Source of the DNA: Coriobacteriia bacterium
GTDB taxonomy: Bacteria; Actinomycetota; Coriobacteriia; WRKU01; WQUG01
DNA length: 64,000 nucleotides
NCBI GenBank assembly: GCA_009779855.1
Contig: WRBC01000002.1
Span: 1 to 64,000 of the forward strand
Direction: 5' to 3'
The notes below the pieces were generated by a model that saw only the letters and a program-made list of their open reading frames with translations, did not search any database and had not been told where the DNA came from. A program made the translations under genes and the position numbers. Shown here piece by piece: positions 25,901 through 33,222 of this stretch; the stretch's first letter is position 1, and every line of letters begins with the position of its first letter.

Positions 25901-28367
25901 TGGTCAGGTAAACGCTGACAATACCTGGACTTTCACAGCTGATGTTGACCAGTTATTTGCAGGGGATATTGTTTGGGTAAGTCTTGCAGATACGCAGAAT
26001 CCGCCTAACTGGAATCCTCTACAGCCAACCCCTGTTCGTGACAGAATGATTCCTGAGGCTTCATGGTTTATTGTGGCGCCAGACGGCACCTTGCCTGTCA
26101 TTGTTCAGAATTTCTATGAGGGTATAGAGCATATTCCTTATCGTTTTATCTCTCATCAATTAAGTTTCCCGAATCCTGGTGATACAAGAACAGTCAGCAT
26201 AGGAACAGGAACTTCTACAGATACACATATCTACACCCCTGCGCGCGATCGCCGCGGATATATTGTAGATAGAGTTGAATTGCGAGGGCCTGGTGGCAGC
26301 ACCACAAGCATAGCAATTGGATCAGACGGACGTCCCCTGGCCCCGATTGAGGTTGCCCAAGGATATACGACGATTCATGTGCATTACGTGCTAGATCCAG
26401 ACTATCGAAGCGATATATTGGTAGAGTTCAGGTTTGCTGACTATGGTGGCACGGGTGCCAATAGTTGGATCCTGCAAGTTCCCGTTCCTTATACACAGGT
26501 GCGTACAGGAACCTATAATGCTGAAGGTACAAATCGTTTCCCTGGTATGGGGCTCGGGGATTTCCATATTACGGAATCGCTTACTCATGCTAATGTGGCG
26601 AACTTAGTCAATGCTCTTTTTGACGAAGGGACAGATGGATCAGGGGACCCTATCCCGCCGGTTATTGATGGACTTCCTAGAGGATTCATCCCAAGTCCAG
26701 ATAACTTCATCCAGTTGCCTACGGCAGGACCTGGTACTGGTGGGACACAACTAACCTTTCCTGTGTCGCTAATGGATCTTGAAGACTCTCGTGTTTCAGC
26801 AGCATCAGGCGCAGAGCGCAGTCCTATTATTGTTAACTACACAGCAACCCTTGAAGAAATCAGCTTGGACCAAGAGGTCGAGCGTTGTCCAGAGCAGCCA
26901 GGATCAACAGCTGAGTTTAATACCTTTGACAATATGTCCTTCAATTATCAACTGGTGTTGTCGCGTGGTCCTGTGGGTGGAGTAAGTAACACCAACAGCG
27001 CCATTGCATGGCAAAATCATCGCCTGCAGGTGACGATAGAAAGCGAAAGGGCTGAAGAGGATGAGGAATCAGGTCTTCTTCCTGCCTGGGCACACTACAA
27101 CACACATACATGGCATGGGGCTGCGGGAACTTCGACCCCTGGTGCGATCCGTATAGGTACATGGAATAGCACAAGAGGTGGCGGTGGCGGACATTCAGAT
27201 GCCGGTACAGGAACGGGTACTCCACCTGCTGCTGCGGCTACCGACAATAGGCGTATTGGAATTGAGGACTCAGTAACGATTGCACATGTTCCTTCTACTG
27301 CTTACGTTGAGGTAATTCAACAGGTAAATAGTGGACGTGCAGGCGTTAATGAGAACGTTAACGCGACATGGCTAAATAATGCAATTAGAGATCGTCATGA
27401 AAGGGACTTCACAGACTCTTCTACAGACCAGACCTATCTATGGCCCTTTGCACAAAACCATGTCTCTACTTTGGCGAACTCTAATACGCATACGACCAAT
27501 TGGGCAAACCCTTTGCCGACGGACAGCAACTCCCCCTATAGTCCAGGACGTCCTATGGACAATGAGGCAAGAGATTTCAGCTTCCGCTTGATACCACAAA
27601 GAGCCTTCACTTTGACGGTTACTAACCTTGTTGATGGGGATGGTGCCGACATGAACAGGGCACGCAACTTCACTGTCCAGCTAAGGGATATAGATGATAA
27701 CTACTTGCCAGCAGGTAGGCAGTTCATGCTATTCACTGGCGAATACGAATACGTGCAGGTAGGAACTGATGGAGAGGGCTACCCCATTTATGAGCAGCGA
27801 GAAATCCTGACACCTGTTACTGTGGGAGCCAACGGAACCATATCAACAGGTTTACCTGCTTTGTTGCCAGGTGAATCCTTTAGGCTTAGCCGTATTGAGG
27901 GCATGAATAGCGCACGTGTGGTCATGCTGGAATTCCCTGGCCACGAGGGCTACGAAGTAACCAACCAATACGTGCGTGAGCGTGAAGGTGTGCCCAGTGA
28001 CGTTTTCCCAGGAATGGTAGCAGGACCAACCTCCTTTAATAGAGACTATTTGGAAATTACCTTCGAGAGCTACCAAGACTTTGTCCTTCCGACAGGTCTG
28101 CTTATTGGCGGAAGCACCATTTTTGTGCTTGTCCTGGTTGCTGCAGGTGTAGCAACGACGATTGTGCTGTCGCGCAGACGTTTGGAAATGGGCGGCCTGC
28201 TAGGAGGAGTCTCTGCTCCTGTTAAAGGTATTTCCATAAATGCTCCAAAGCTAAACGTATTAAAGCCTAGACAAAATGGGGTAAAAATTGATACAATAAG
28301 GGGTCGCATTTGTGTGAGGGGCCTTAGTGGGCGTGCGGTAAGAGTGCTGCGCGTTCTACTGCGGTAA
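22941..28367 (+). CDS. Giant cell-wall surface adhesin 2, paralogue of adhesin 1
   Basis: The 1808-residue protein starts with GTG behind GTGAGGG. It has a signal segment (about 14-35), an Ala/Glu-rich linker, a beta-helix region and beta-sandwich modules colinear with adhesin 1. Stretches such as LTIDGRGH, DNPQFYDFVN and LDLTNADRHVR are shared, so the pair arose by tandem duplication. The sorting signal is LPTG (1716-1719), then a hydrophobic helix (about 1720-1744) and RRR. Unlike normal sortase substrates, about 64 basic residues follow. A TAG in the neighbouring frame at 28201-28203 lies right where the tail would normally end, which suggests a one-base indel removed the original stop. 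The extra tail also contains promoter boxes for the next gene. Confidence 0.85.
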   Translation: MSEKTKSVRNFFPKAALPFFVAAIAGLFMFSSVFWAQGSTFNGQPASEVAAQSHYHGASGLLTVEEVARELAERERSAAINSGGGASLPGENAATSEESTGTAEEALVEEAAAEEAPEEVGIQATTGYIVPTTDAVAFLDPVPPGAIPVNTMAQLATQIRAANDRGAGGPATYIYLTANISGSLPTASATTANINNAGLAESGQGLTIDGRGHIWSCGAANGTSAIRVNGGANPRTLTLKNIDFVNSGDTATGDNRPAISFATSATGTGVDSNATQADSRFWTVNLHNIRSITSVANPAPTGIGAADASRRGLISLSDGTVNFSGDNHWTLGQRRTLVNARVINFDGGTSNFDLTRTATVTAAAARRSEAFRQAPSNDTARLLGVGMTLSNGADVTINRTVNSGTTARHGNVIRIDSGSLTAAASTIRPAFLNLESESNLRVTGNPRGNGNASVVNNGLISLRGGSGGLSVTEGSELFVHNVRAGTGTSAGTSALIQQIRGGTFEMSGEGTKATFITESAQSRRQGTVRFYMSGGVSNQIMRITDGAELNIESRRHPGSAEAAALRFGQGTGNGFEVENATVNIVNAGALSNVNSATNPGTSNANDFNAAVSFAANTWFFRVLGDSDMQIRADQGAAINARGHAHGEITVGQGANFTAMGRTAGVGATDAAIRATGGNVHFHMDNPQFYDFVNVRPGGGRVFALGTAAGNSFTSLNSDTAVWRRGVNAWNGDPDRHWTLIDYRLTGVQLRDVVDAASGRPSYPDFVSYYNTAPANSHRMENFTRISGNNSQPVVNEALDLTNADRHVRALAETPQGRIRDPRPVWTNELWANFTHTCGLTGDTETISSNTAPLGSLVRSLYEETLYEVETSVKTVDGALKMTHDDGRFLRAGDSYQIDSAWRATTPNLPRNHQASNIPPAFEFETVRDVVPPVPVMINDMVVPIYQTAFGGTWSLEDQFDDGPRIGSDGIRLHARNGNSPVREITGSGQVNADNTWTFTADVDQLFAGDIVWVSLADTQNPPNWNPLQPTPVRDRMIPEASWFIVAPDGTLPVIVQNFYEGIEHIPYRFISHQLSFPNPGDTRTVSIGTGTSTDTHIYTPARDRRGYIVDRVELRGPGGSTTSIAIGSDGRPLAPIEVAQGYTTIHVHYVLDPDYRSDILVEFRFADYGGTGANSWILQVPVPYTQVRTGTYNAEGTNRFPGMGLGDFHITESLTHANVANLVNALFDEGTDGSGDPIPPVIDGLPRGFIPSPDNFIQLPTAGPGTGGTQLTFPVSLMDLEDSRVSAASGAERSPIIVNYTATLEEISLDQEVERCPEQPGSTAEFNTFDNMSFNYQLVLSRGPVGGVSNTNSAIAWQNHRLQVTIESERAEEDEESGLLPAWAHYNTHTWHGAAGTSTPGAIRIGTWNSTRGGGGGHSDAGTGTGTPPAAAATDNRRIGIEDSVTIAHVPSTAYVEVIQQVNSGRAGVNENVNATWLNNAIRDRHERDFTDSSTDQTYLWPFAQNHVSTLANSNTHTTNWANPLPTDSNSPYSPGRPMDNEARDFSFRLIPQRAFTLTVTNLVDGDGADMNRARNFTVQLRDIDDNYLPAGRQFMLFTGEYEYVQVGTDGEGYPIYEQREILTPVTVGANGTISTGLPALLPGESFRLSRIEGMNSARVVMLEFPGHEGYEVTNQYVREREGVPSDVFPGMVAGPTSFNRDYLEITFESYQDFVLPTGLLIGGSTIFVLVLVAAGVATTIVLSRRRLEMGGLLGGVSAPVKGISINAPKLNVLKPRQNGVKIDTIRGRICVRGLSGRAVRVLRVLLR
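28268..28297 (+). promoter_or_regulatory. Promoter for the first pilin, inside the end of adhesin 2
   Basis: TAGACA (28268-28273) and TACAAT (28292-28297) are separated by 18 nt. Transcription would begin near 28304, giving a leader of roughly 220 nt before the pilin ATG at 28522. It would let the pilin be expressed above the adhesin. Confidence 0.5.
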
Positions 28368-28521
28368 CACTTCGGAGTGGATGTGACAAGCAATTAGGTA
28401 TTTCGCCGTGAATGTAGAAGAAGCACTTTCAGGAATTGGATCACCTGAAAATGCGGATACGCTAAAGGCTAAATATATATTTGTAAATTAGGCAAAAGAA
28501 GTACGAAAGGAAAGAGAGAAA

Positions 28522-29889
28522 ATGAAGAGATACTTTTCTAAATTGACTCTAGCCCTAATTGTGGCTTTAGTCATGAGTCTCGGCATTGCAGGCGTTGCAA
28601 TGGCTACGGGACCAGCCGTGGGTACAGGACCCCATGGTCGCGTTAATATCGGTATCACTAAAGAGCTGGATATCCCTGTTGGAACTACTGTTCCTGCAGC
28701 AAATTTCCACTTTGATATCGAGCAGATGGTGCCTCACGCAACCATTGATGGTGCATGGGTAGTAGGCTCTACGACTCCTCCGGCGACTATCCCTAACGTG
28801 GATATTGCTTTTGCTGCAGGTAACGTAGGTGGCTTTGAAACTACAGCTACGCCAGGCATGCCTGTTGCTCAGGCCACTGACATACTGGAAAATGCTACAT
28901 GGCCACATGCTGGCGACTTTAAGTTCCTTGTGACAGAGCGCCACACAGCACCAACAACTCAGTTTACATCTCCAGAATATATGACGTATTCAACTGCGCA
29001 GTGGGTAATGATTGTCCGTGTGGCAAACGTTGAGTACCCAGTAGGTTCAGGAACCTATCTTCTTGTTCCTACTCAGGCATTCTTTGTAGCACCTACTGAA
29101 GGAACTGACGGAACAGATCCTTTCTACACGTGGAACGAAGAAGCAAAGCGCAACGATCTTACTCCAGGTGAGCCAGGTACTGGTGGTGACGATGGTCGTC
29201 TACTAGATCCTAGTGGTATTCGCTTTATCAACACCTTCACTAGAGATATTGATGGAACTCTTGTAAATCCAGCATTGGCTATTTCAAAGACAATAACGGG
29301 TCAATATGCTGACAGGACAACCATGTTCACCTTTAACGGAACTTTAGTAGTGCCTGCCGCTGCTGTTGATCGTGTTGATGGCGAAGTAATTGCCACTGTA
29401 GTAGATTCAGATGGTGTTCCAGTTATTCCAGGAAGAACAGCCACTTTTACGGGTACAGGTGCGACACTGACTGGTAGCTTTACGCTAGGAAATGGTGAAA
29501 CACTTGCTTTTCCAAGGCTGCCTGCAGGAACTACCTTTAACGTAACAGAGACTCAACAGGAAAACTGGAGAGGTAGAGCAGAGGTTACTCTAGGCGCTGC
29601 TTCAACAGTGTTTGTTCCAGGTCCCGCTGCTTCTAACTGGGCTACTATAGGCGCTAACGTATCTACGGATACTCGTATCGTTTCTGATGCACGTGGACCT
29701 GCACCAGCTTATGCTTTCCTTGGGAACACTGCAGACTTCACTAATGATTATGTTGCACCGCCACTAACAGGTCTAGTAATTGGCTCAATGCCATTCCTGG
29801 CAGCACTTCTAGGTGCGACACTGCTTCTAGCGATGATGGTAGCTTCACGCTCACGTCAACGTATCGAGCAGATGCCTGTTTCACACTAA
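28522..29889 (+). CDS. Pilin-like sortase substrate 1
   Basis: The 455-residue protein has a signal peptide (1-29, ending AMA). The N-terminal domain (about 30-235) resembles pilin isopeptide domains (FctA/Spy0128 type), and a second beta-sandwich (about 245-405) contains ALAISKTITGQYAD and FNVTETQ. The C-terminus has PPLTG (413-417), a hydrophobic helix and the basic tail SRSRQRIEQ. It is clearly related to the lone pilin at 55016-56215 in signal peptide (LALVMSLG versus LALVMSLG) and anchor. A strong purine-rich ribosome site (AAAGGAAAGAGAG) precedes the ATG, fitting high expression and a role as major shaft subunit. Isopeptide bonds are inferred from the family only. Confidence 0.82.
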   Translation: MKRYFSKLTLALIVALVMSLGIAGVAMATGPAVGTGPHGRVNIGITKELDIPVGTTVPAANFHFDIEQMVPHATIDGAWVVGSTTPPATIPNVDIAFAAGNVGGFETTATPGMPVAQATDILENATWPHAGDFKFLVTERHTAPTTQFTSPEYMTYSTAQWVMIVRVANVEYPVGSGTYLLVPTQAFFVAPTEGTDGTDPFYTWNEEAKRNDLTPGEPGTGGDDGRLLDPSGIRFINTFTRDIDGTLVNPALAISKTITGQYADRTTMFTFNGTLVVPAAAVDRVDGEVIATVVDSDGVPVIPGRTATFTGTGATLTGSFTLGNGETLAFPRLPAGTTFNVTETQQENWRGRAEVTLGAASTVFVPGPAASNWATIGANVSTDTRIVSDARGPAPAYAFLGNTADFTNDYVAPPLTGLVIGSMPFLAALLGATLLLAMMVASRSRQRIEQMPVSH

Positions 29890-29959
29890 AGATACTTTTA
29901 GTGCATTATATAGTGAGATAGTTATACGTGAGGTAACTTCTCTTGCCTAGAAACATAAG

Positions 29960-29987
29960 CCCTGCAGTAGATTATTCTACTGCAGGG
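29960..29987 (+). other. Perfect 12-bp hairpin between the two pilin genes
   Basis: CCCTGCAGTAGA (29960-29971) and TCTACTGCAGGG (29976-29987) pair fully around a TTAT tetraloop. No T run follows, so it is not a standard terminator. It may act as an RNA 3'-end barrier or partial attenuator that sets the ratio of the first pilin to downstream products. Confidence 0.6.
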
Positions 29988-30056
29988 CATAGCAACAAAA
30001 TGTTTGTAGGGCGCGAACTGTTTGTACATTTCACTAGAATTTTTGAGGCAAAATAT

Positions 30057-31253
30057 ATGGAAGCCATACTTAAAAACAAAGTAAATGCAAAGGGGCTAGG
30101 GATTGTTCTTGCTGTCGCACTTGCGGTAGTTTTGGCCTTTATTCTTTCTCCAGCCAAAGCCTTTGCAGCATCTACTACTTTCTCGCTGCCTGTGCAGCAA
30201 ATCTTTACTGCAACACCAGGCTCAACACCTGACAGTAGTTTTGATTACGTGCTAGAGCGTGTGGGCTCAGCCGAAGGGCAGGTTCTGCCTGTAGCAGCGC
30301 ATCCTATGCCTGCAGGAACAATAGGCAATATTCATGGTTTTACCATGGACGGAAATCAGACCACCAGCCTGGATCTTACTTTCACGCGTGCAGGTTTCTA
30401 CGTTTATGAGGTTAGAGCGGCTAGCAATGATCGCGGATCTGACTACAATTTGGACGATACCGTTTTCATCGTTACTATTGCAGTAGCAAATGATGACAAT
30501 GGTGGACTAGAGGCTTCTGTTCGGCGTGTTCAGTACCGTCAAGGACAGGACGGAGAGCTGTCTGCCAAAATTTGGGATAATGATGGTGTGATAGTTTTTC
30601 GTAAGGCCTATGCGGGTGCACTAGAGGCACCTACTCCGACCGATCCAGCCTTAATGGTAGATCCTCCCGTTAGAAAAACGGTTCAGGGTAATCCTGCTAC
30701 AGCTTATACCTTTACTTTTAGATTAGAGGCTGCTGAAGCCGGCCAACCTATGCCACCAGGTTCTACGGGCAGAACTAAAGATCTAACTATCACGGGTAGC
30801 GGTAGTGCCGAATTTGGTGTCTGGTCATATACAGAGGTGGGTACCTTTGTATATACGGTAAGAGAAATCGCCACCGATAACACGGACTATGTCTTTGATA
30901 CAACGGTCTATACGATTACTGACATTGTGACCAATGCGGATGGTCAGCTTGTCTTGAATCGTACGGTAACCAATCAGGACAACAGGGCAGTAAGTTCACT
31001 AATCTTCATTAACTTCTTTGTTGGTGATGACGTAGAGGTTCAAGAGGTTCCCCCTGTGGCAGCACCACCTGGTGCAGGCACACGTCCTACTCCCGGTCCA
31101 AAGACGGGCGATTACGATGATCCAATGCATATGATTATTGCCATGACACTTAGTGGACTAATCGTTCTGACTGCGCTAGTTCTTATCTATGCAGATAGAA
31201 GAAGCGAAGATGAGCATGGGGATATTGCCGCGAAGAATGTAGTTATTAGTTAA
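30057..31253 (+). CDS. Pilin-like sortase substrate 2 with two FctA/Spy0128-like domains
   Basis: The 398-residue protein starts at the ATG at 30057, with GAGG 8 nt before it. The frame extends 38 codons further upstream, but those codons cover the intergenic hairpin and precede the signal peptide, so I reject them. The signal segment (about 12-34) ends AFA. Two similar domains follow (about 38-180 and 215-325). Each ends in the pattern G-x-(F/Y)-x-Y-x-V-R, then a variable loop and a repeated IVT/VFIVT strand, as in streptococcal FctA (Spy0128) domains. The sorting signal is near-classical PKTGD (348-352), then a helix and DRRSEDE. The anchor resembles the IS-cut remnant at 124-222. Confidence 0.82.
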   Translation: MEAILKNKVNAKGLGIVLAVALAVVLAFILSPAKAFAASTTFSLPVQQIFTATPGSTPDSSFDYVLERVGSAEGQVLPVAAHPMPAGTIGNIHGFTMDGNQTTSLDLTFTRAGFYVYEVRAASNDRGSDYNLDDTVFIVTIAVANDDNGGLEASVRRVQYRQGQDGELSAKIWDNDGVIVFRKAYAGALEAPTPTDPALMVDPPVRKTVQGNPATAYTFTFRLEAAEAGQPMPPGSTGRTKDLTITGSGSAEFGVWSYTEVGTFVYTVREIATDNTDYVFDTTVYTITDIVTNADGQLVLNRTVTNQDNRAVSSLIFINFFVGDDVEVQEVPPVAAPPGAGTRPTPGPKTGDYDDPMHMIIAMTLSGLIVLTALVLIYADRRSEDEHGDIAAKNVVIS

Positions 31254-31309
31254 GTTTATTTTTCAGAGGTGTTGAGGCACCTATAAATTTACAAAAAGTG
31301 TGAGTGTGC

Positions 31310-31340
31310 AGGCAGGACAAACGTCCTGCCTTTTTCTTTT
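31310..31340 (+). terminator. Strong terminator between pilin 2 and the sortase gene
   Basis: AGGCAGGAC (31310-31318) and GTCCTGCCT (31323-31331) form a 9-bp GC-rich stem with a 4-nt loop and a TTTTTCTTTT tail. The sortase must therefore be read from its own promoter or from rare read-through. Confidence 0.88.
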
Positions 31341-31368
31341 GAGTAAGCCTAGATCTGCGTCATTCTGC

Positions 31369-31374
31369 TATACT
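31369..31374 (+). promoter_or_regulatory. -10 box for a probably leaderless sortase mRNA
   Basis: TATACT ends 7 nt before the ATG at 31382, and no ribosome site is present. The transcript should start at or one base before the start codon. The -35 region is poor. Confidence 0.5.
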
Positions 31375-31381
31375 TGGACGC

Positions 31382-32116
31382 ATGAATAAGAGAATTTTAC
31401 TTTGGGTTTTGTTAGTAGCCGCCCTAGCTGTCTTTGGATACTCTGGCTATCGCTATTATGAAATTCACATGATATACGTGTCACAGCAGGAAGCCTTTGA
31501 CGTTATCCGTGACCTTGCTGTCTCAGATGGTGAGGGTGAGGATTCGCTAGGTATTCCTGATAGGGACATCGACTGGGATGAGCTGCATGCAAATGTCAGT
31601 GAGGACATCATAGGATGGATATACTCCCCAGGAACACCCATTGATTATCCAATCATGCGTGCTGATGACTATAGCTTCTTCCTAAGTCGTCTGCCTGATG
31701 GAACCTTTAATGCCAATGGTTCAATCTTCTTAGATTTTAATCACAGCCCTGACTTTTCTGACCCCTTAAGTGTCATCTATGGTCACCATATGAGATCAGG
31801 GGCGATGTTTGGAACCCTGAACGGTTATCGTCAGCAATCATTCTTTGAAGATCATCCTGTCATGTTCCTCTATACACCCCAGCAGAACTACCGTATTGAT
31901 TTGATGTATGGCTTTGTGGTGGCAGAGGGGGAATGGCGTAGGCGTGCCTTCATGTTCCAGGAAAACATCCCTGAACTTCTTGAGTTCGGTGCAGACCGAA
32001 CCACCTTTAGTAGTGATGTTCGTTTTGAAGAGGGCGATCGTATTCTAGCCATGTCAACTTGTGAATATGACTTTGATGATGCCCGTTATGTAGTGCTGGG
32101 AATTCTGCGTTACTAA
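31382..32116 (+). CDS. Class B sortase
   Basis: A membrane-anchored cysteine transpeptidase that links pilin and adhesin sorting signals to one another or to the cell wall. The 244-residue protein has an N-terminal membrane helix (about 4-24), then the sortase barrel. The catalytic triad is visible: H135 in VIYGHHM, C227 in MSTCEYDF and R235 in ARYVVLG. The DPLSVIYGHHM and IGWIYSPGTPIDYPI motifs mark class B. It is the only sortase in the window and lies beside four putative substrates, so it is probably the pilus-assembly enzyme. It is separately transcribed behind a strong terminator. Confidence 0.93.
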   Translation: MNKRILLWVLLVAALAVFGYSGYRYYEIHMIYVSQQEAFDVIRDLAVSDGEGEDSLGIPDRDIDWDELHANVSEDIIGWIYSPGTPIDYPIMRADDYSFFLSRLPDGTFNANGSIFLDFNHSPDFSDPLSVIYGHHMRSGAMFGTLNGYRQQSFFEDHPVMFLYTPQQNYRIDLMYGFVVAEGEWRRRAFMFQENIPELLEFGADRTTFSSDVRFEEGDRILAMSTCEYDFDDARYVVLGILRY

Positions 32117-32173
32117 TAATAAGCAAAACTTAACAACTGGATAAGTAAACCCTAAAAATTGGAGGAGGAAAGT

Positions 32174-33082
32174 ATGGGCGAGCTCTTTTTGGTCACTTTT
32201 ATAGTCCTACTAATCGTTGCTGGAAGTATCATCTATGCGGGTATTGTTATTACCAGTCAGCAGACGGTAAAGATTGTTGAGCGTCTGGGTAAGTTTCACC
32301 GTATTGCACAGCCAGGTTTTAGCCTACGCATTCCAGTACTGGACCGTGTAGTCGCAACGCTTGACCTGCGTGTTCAGTCGTTGGATGCTGACTTGGATAC
32401 AAAGTCAAGGGACAACGTATTTGTAACCGCACAGGTTTCTACCCAGTACCGTATTGACCCGCAACAAACCGCACAAGCCTACTATGAACTGTCAGATCCA
32501 GAGCGTCAGATTCAGGCTTACATTGCAGACGCTATTCGTAGTGCCCTGCCACAGATGGAACTAGATCAAATCTTTGAGAAAAAAGATGATGTGGCGCGCA
32601 ACGTGCAAAAGAATCTTGCAGAAGGAATGATGGGCTTTGGTATCATCATCGTAAACACACTAATTACAGGCATTGATCCAGCGCGTGATGTAAAAGACGC
32701 AATGAATAACATTAATGCTGCCCAACGTCAGCGTATTGCTGCCCAAGAAATCGCCGAGGCTGACCGCATCAAAGTGGTAACGCGTGCTCAGGGTGAGGCA
32801 GAGCGTCAGAAGCTTGAAGGTAAGGGTATTGCAGACCAGCGCCAGGCTATTGTTGATGGTCTAGCGGCTTCGTTTAAGCAGCTAGAAGAACACGGCATGG
32901 ACGAACAAGAAGTTCTGAATCTGCTGATGCTGAACCAGTATATGGATACACTCCAGCGCTTAGGCGAGCATGGTAAGACCTCTACCATCATGCTAAACGG
33001 AACACCAGGTGCCATGGGCGACCTACGTCAACAAGTTATGGAAGCAATTGTTGGCGGCAAGACTGCAGTTCAGGACAACTAA
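32174..33082 (+). CDS. SPFH / band 7 (stomatin-like) membrane protein
   Basis: The 302-residue protein has an N-terminal membrane helix (about 4-26), an SPFH domain (about 27-200: TVKIVERLGKFHRIAQPGF, LDLRVQSLDADLDTKS, VTAQVSTQYRI) and an Ala/Glu-rich coiled coil (about 180-240). The family forms large oligomeric rings at membranes and scaffolds proteases or lipid microdomains. The true start is the ATG at 32174, because the upstream in-frame TTG lies inside the strong ribosome site GGAGGAGG. It is followed by a terminator, so it is monocistronic or the last gene after the sortase. No NfeD partner is seen. Confidence 0.92.
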   Translation: MGELFLVTFIVLLIVAGSIIYAGIVITSQQTVKIVERLGKFHRIAQPGFSLRIPVLDRVVATLDLRVQSLDADLDTKSRDNVFVTAQVSTQYRIDPQQTAQAYYELSDPERQIQAYIADAIRSALPQMELDQIFEKKDDVARNVQKNLAEGMMGFGIIIVNTLITGIDPARDVKDAMNNINAAQRQRIAAQEIAEADRIKVVTRAQGEAERQKLEGKGIADQRQAIVDGLAASFKQLEEHGMDEQEVLNLLMLNQYMDTLQRLGEHGKTSTIMLNGTPGAMGDLRQQVMEAIVGGKTAVQDN

Positions 33083-33124
33083 GTAGTTGCTGACCGACCT
33101 GGTTTTCTAAGACATTACCAAAGA

Positions 33125-33164
33125 AAGAATCCCTGTAGTGGACTTACGCTACAGGGATTCTTTT
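33125..33164 (+). terminator. Terminator after the SPFH gene
   Basis: A perfect 15-bp stem AAAGAATCCCTGTAG (33125-33139) / CTACAGGGATTCTTT (33150-33164) is followed by further T and A bases. It separates the SPFH gene from smc. Confidence 0.85.
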
Positions 33165-33222
33165 ATGTTAAACTTTGAGGGTTATGATGACACTCAAGAG
33201 AACATAGTCGGAACAGAGTTCT

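Noticed and set aside
26941-27225. Minus-strand frame opposite adhesin 2
   Set aside because: Shadow of the adhesin frame with no own features.
29943-30056. N-terminal extension of pilin 2 from an upstream TTG
   Set aside because: It would be translated from the 12-bp hairpin and put 38 polar residues before the signal peptide; the ATG at 30057 has a proper GAGG site.
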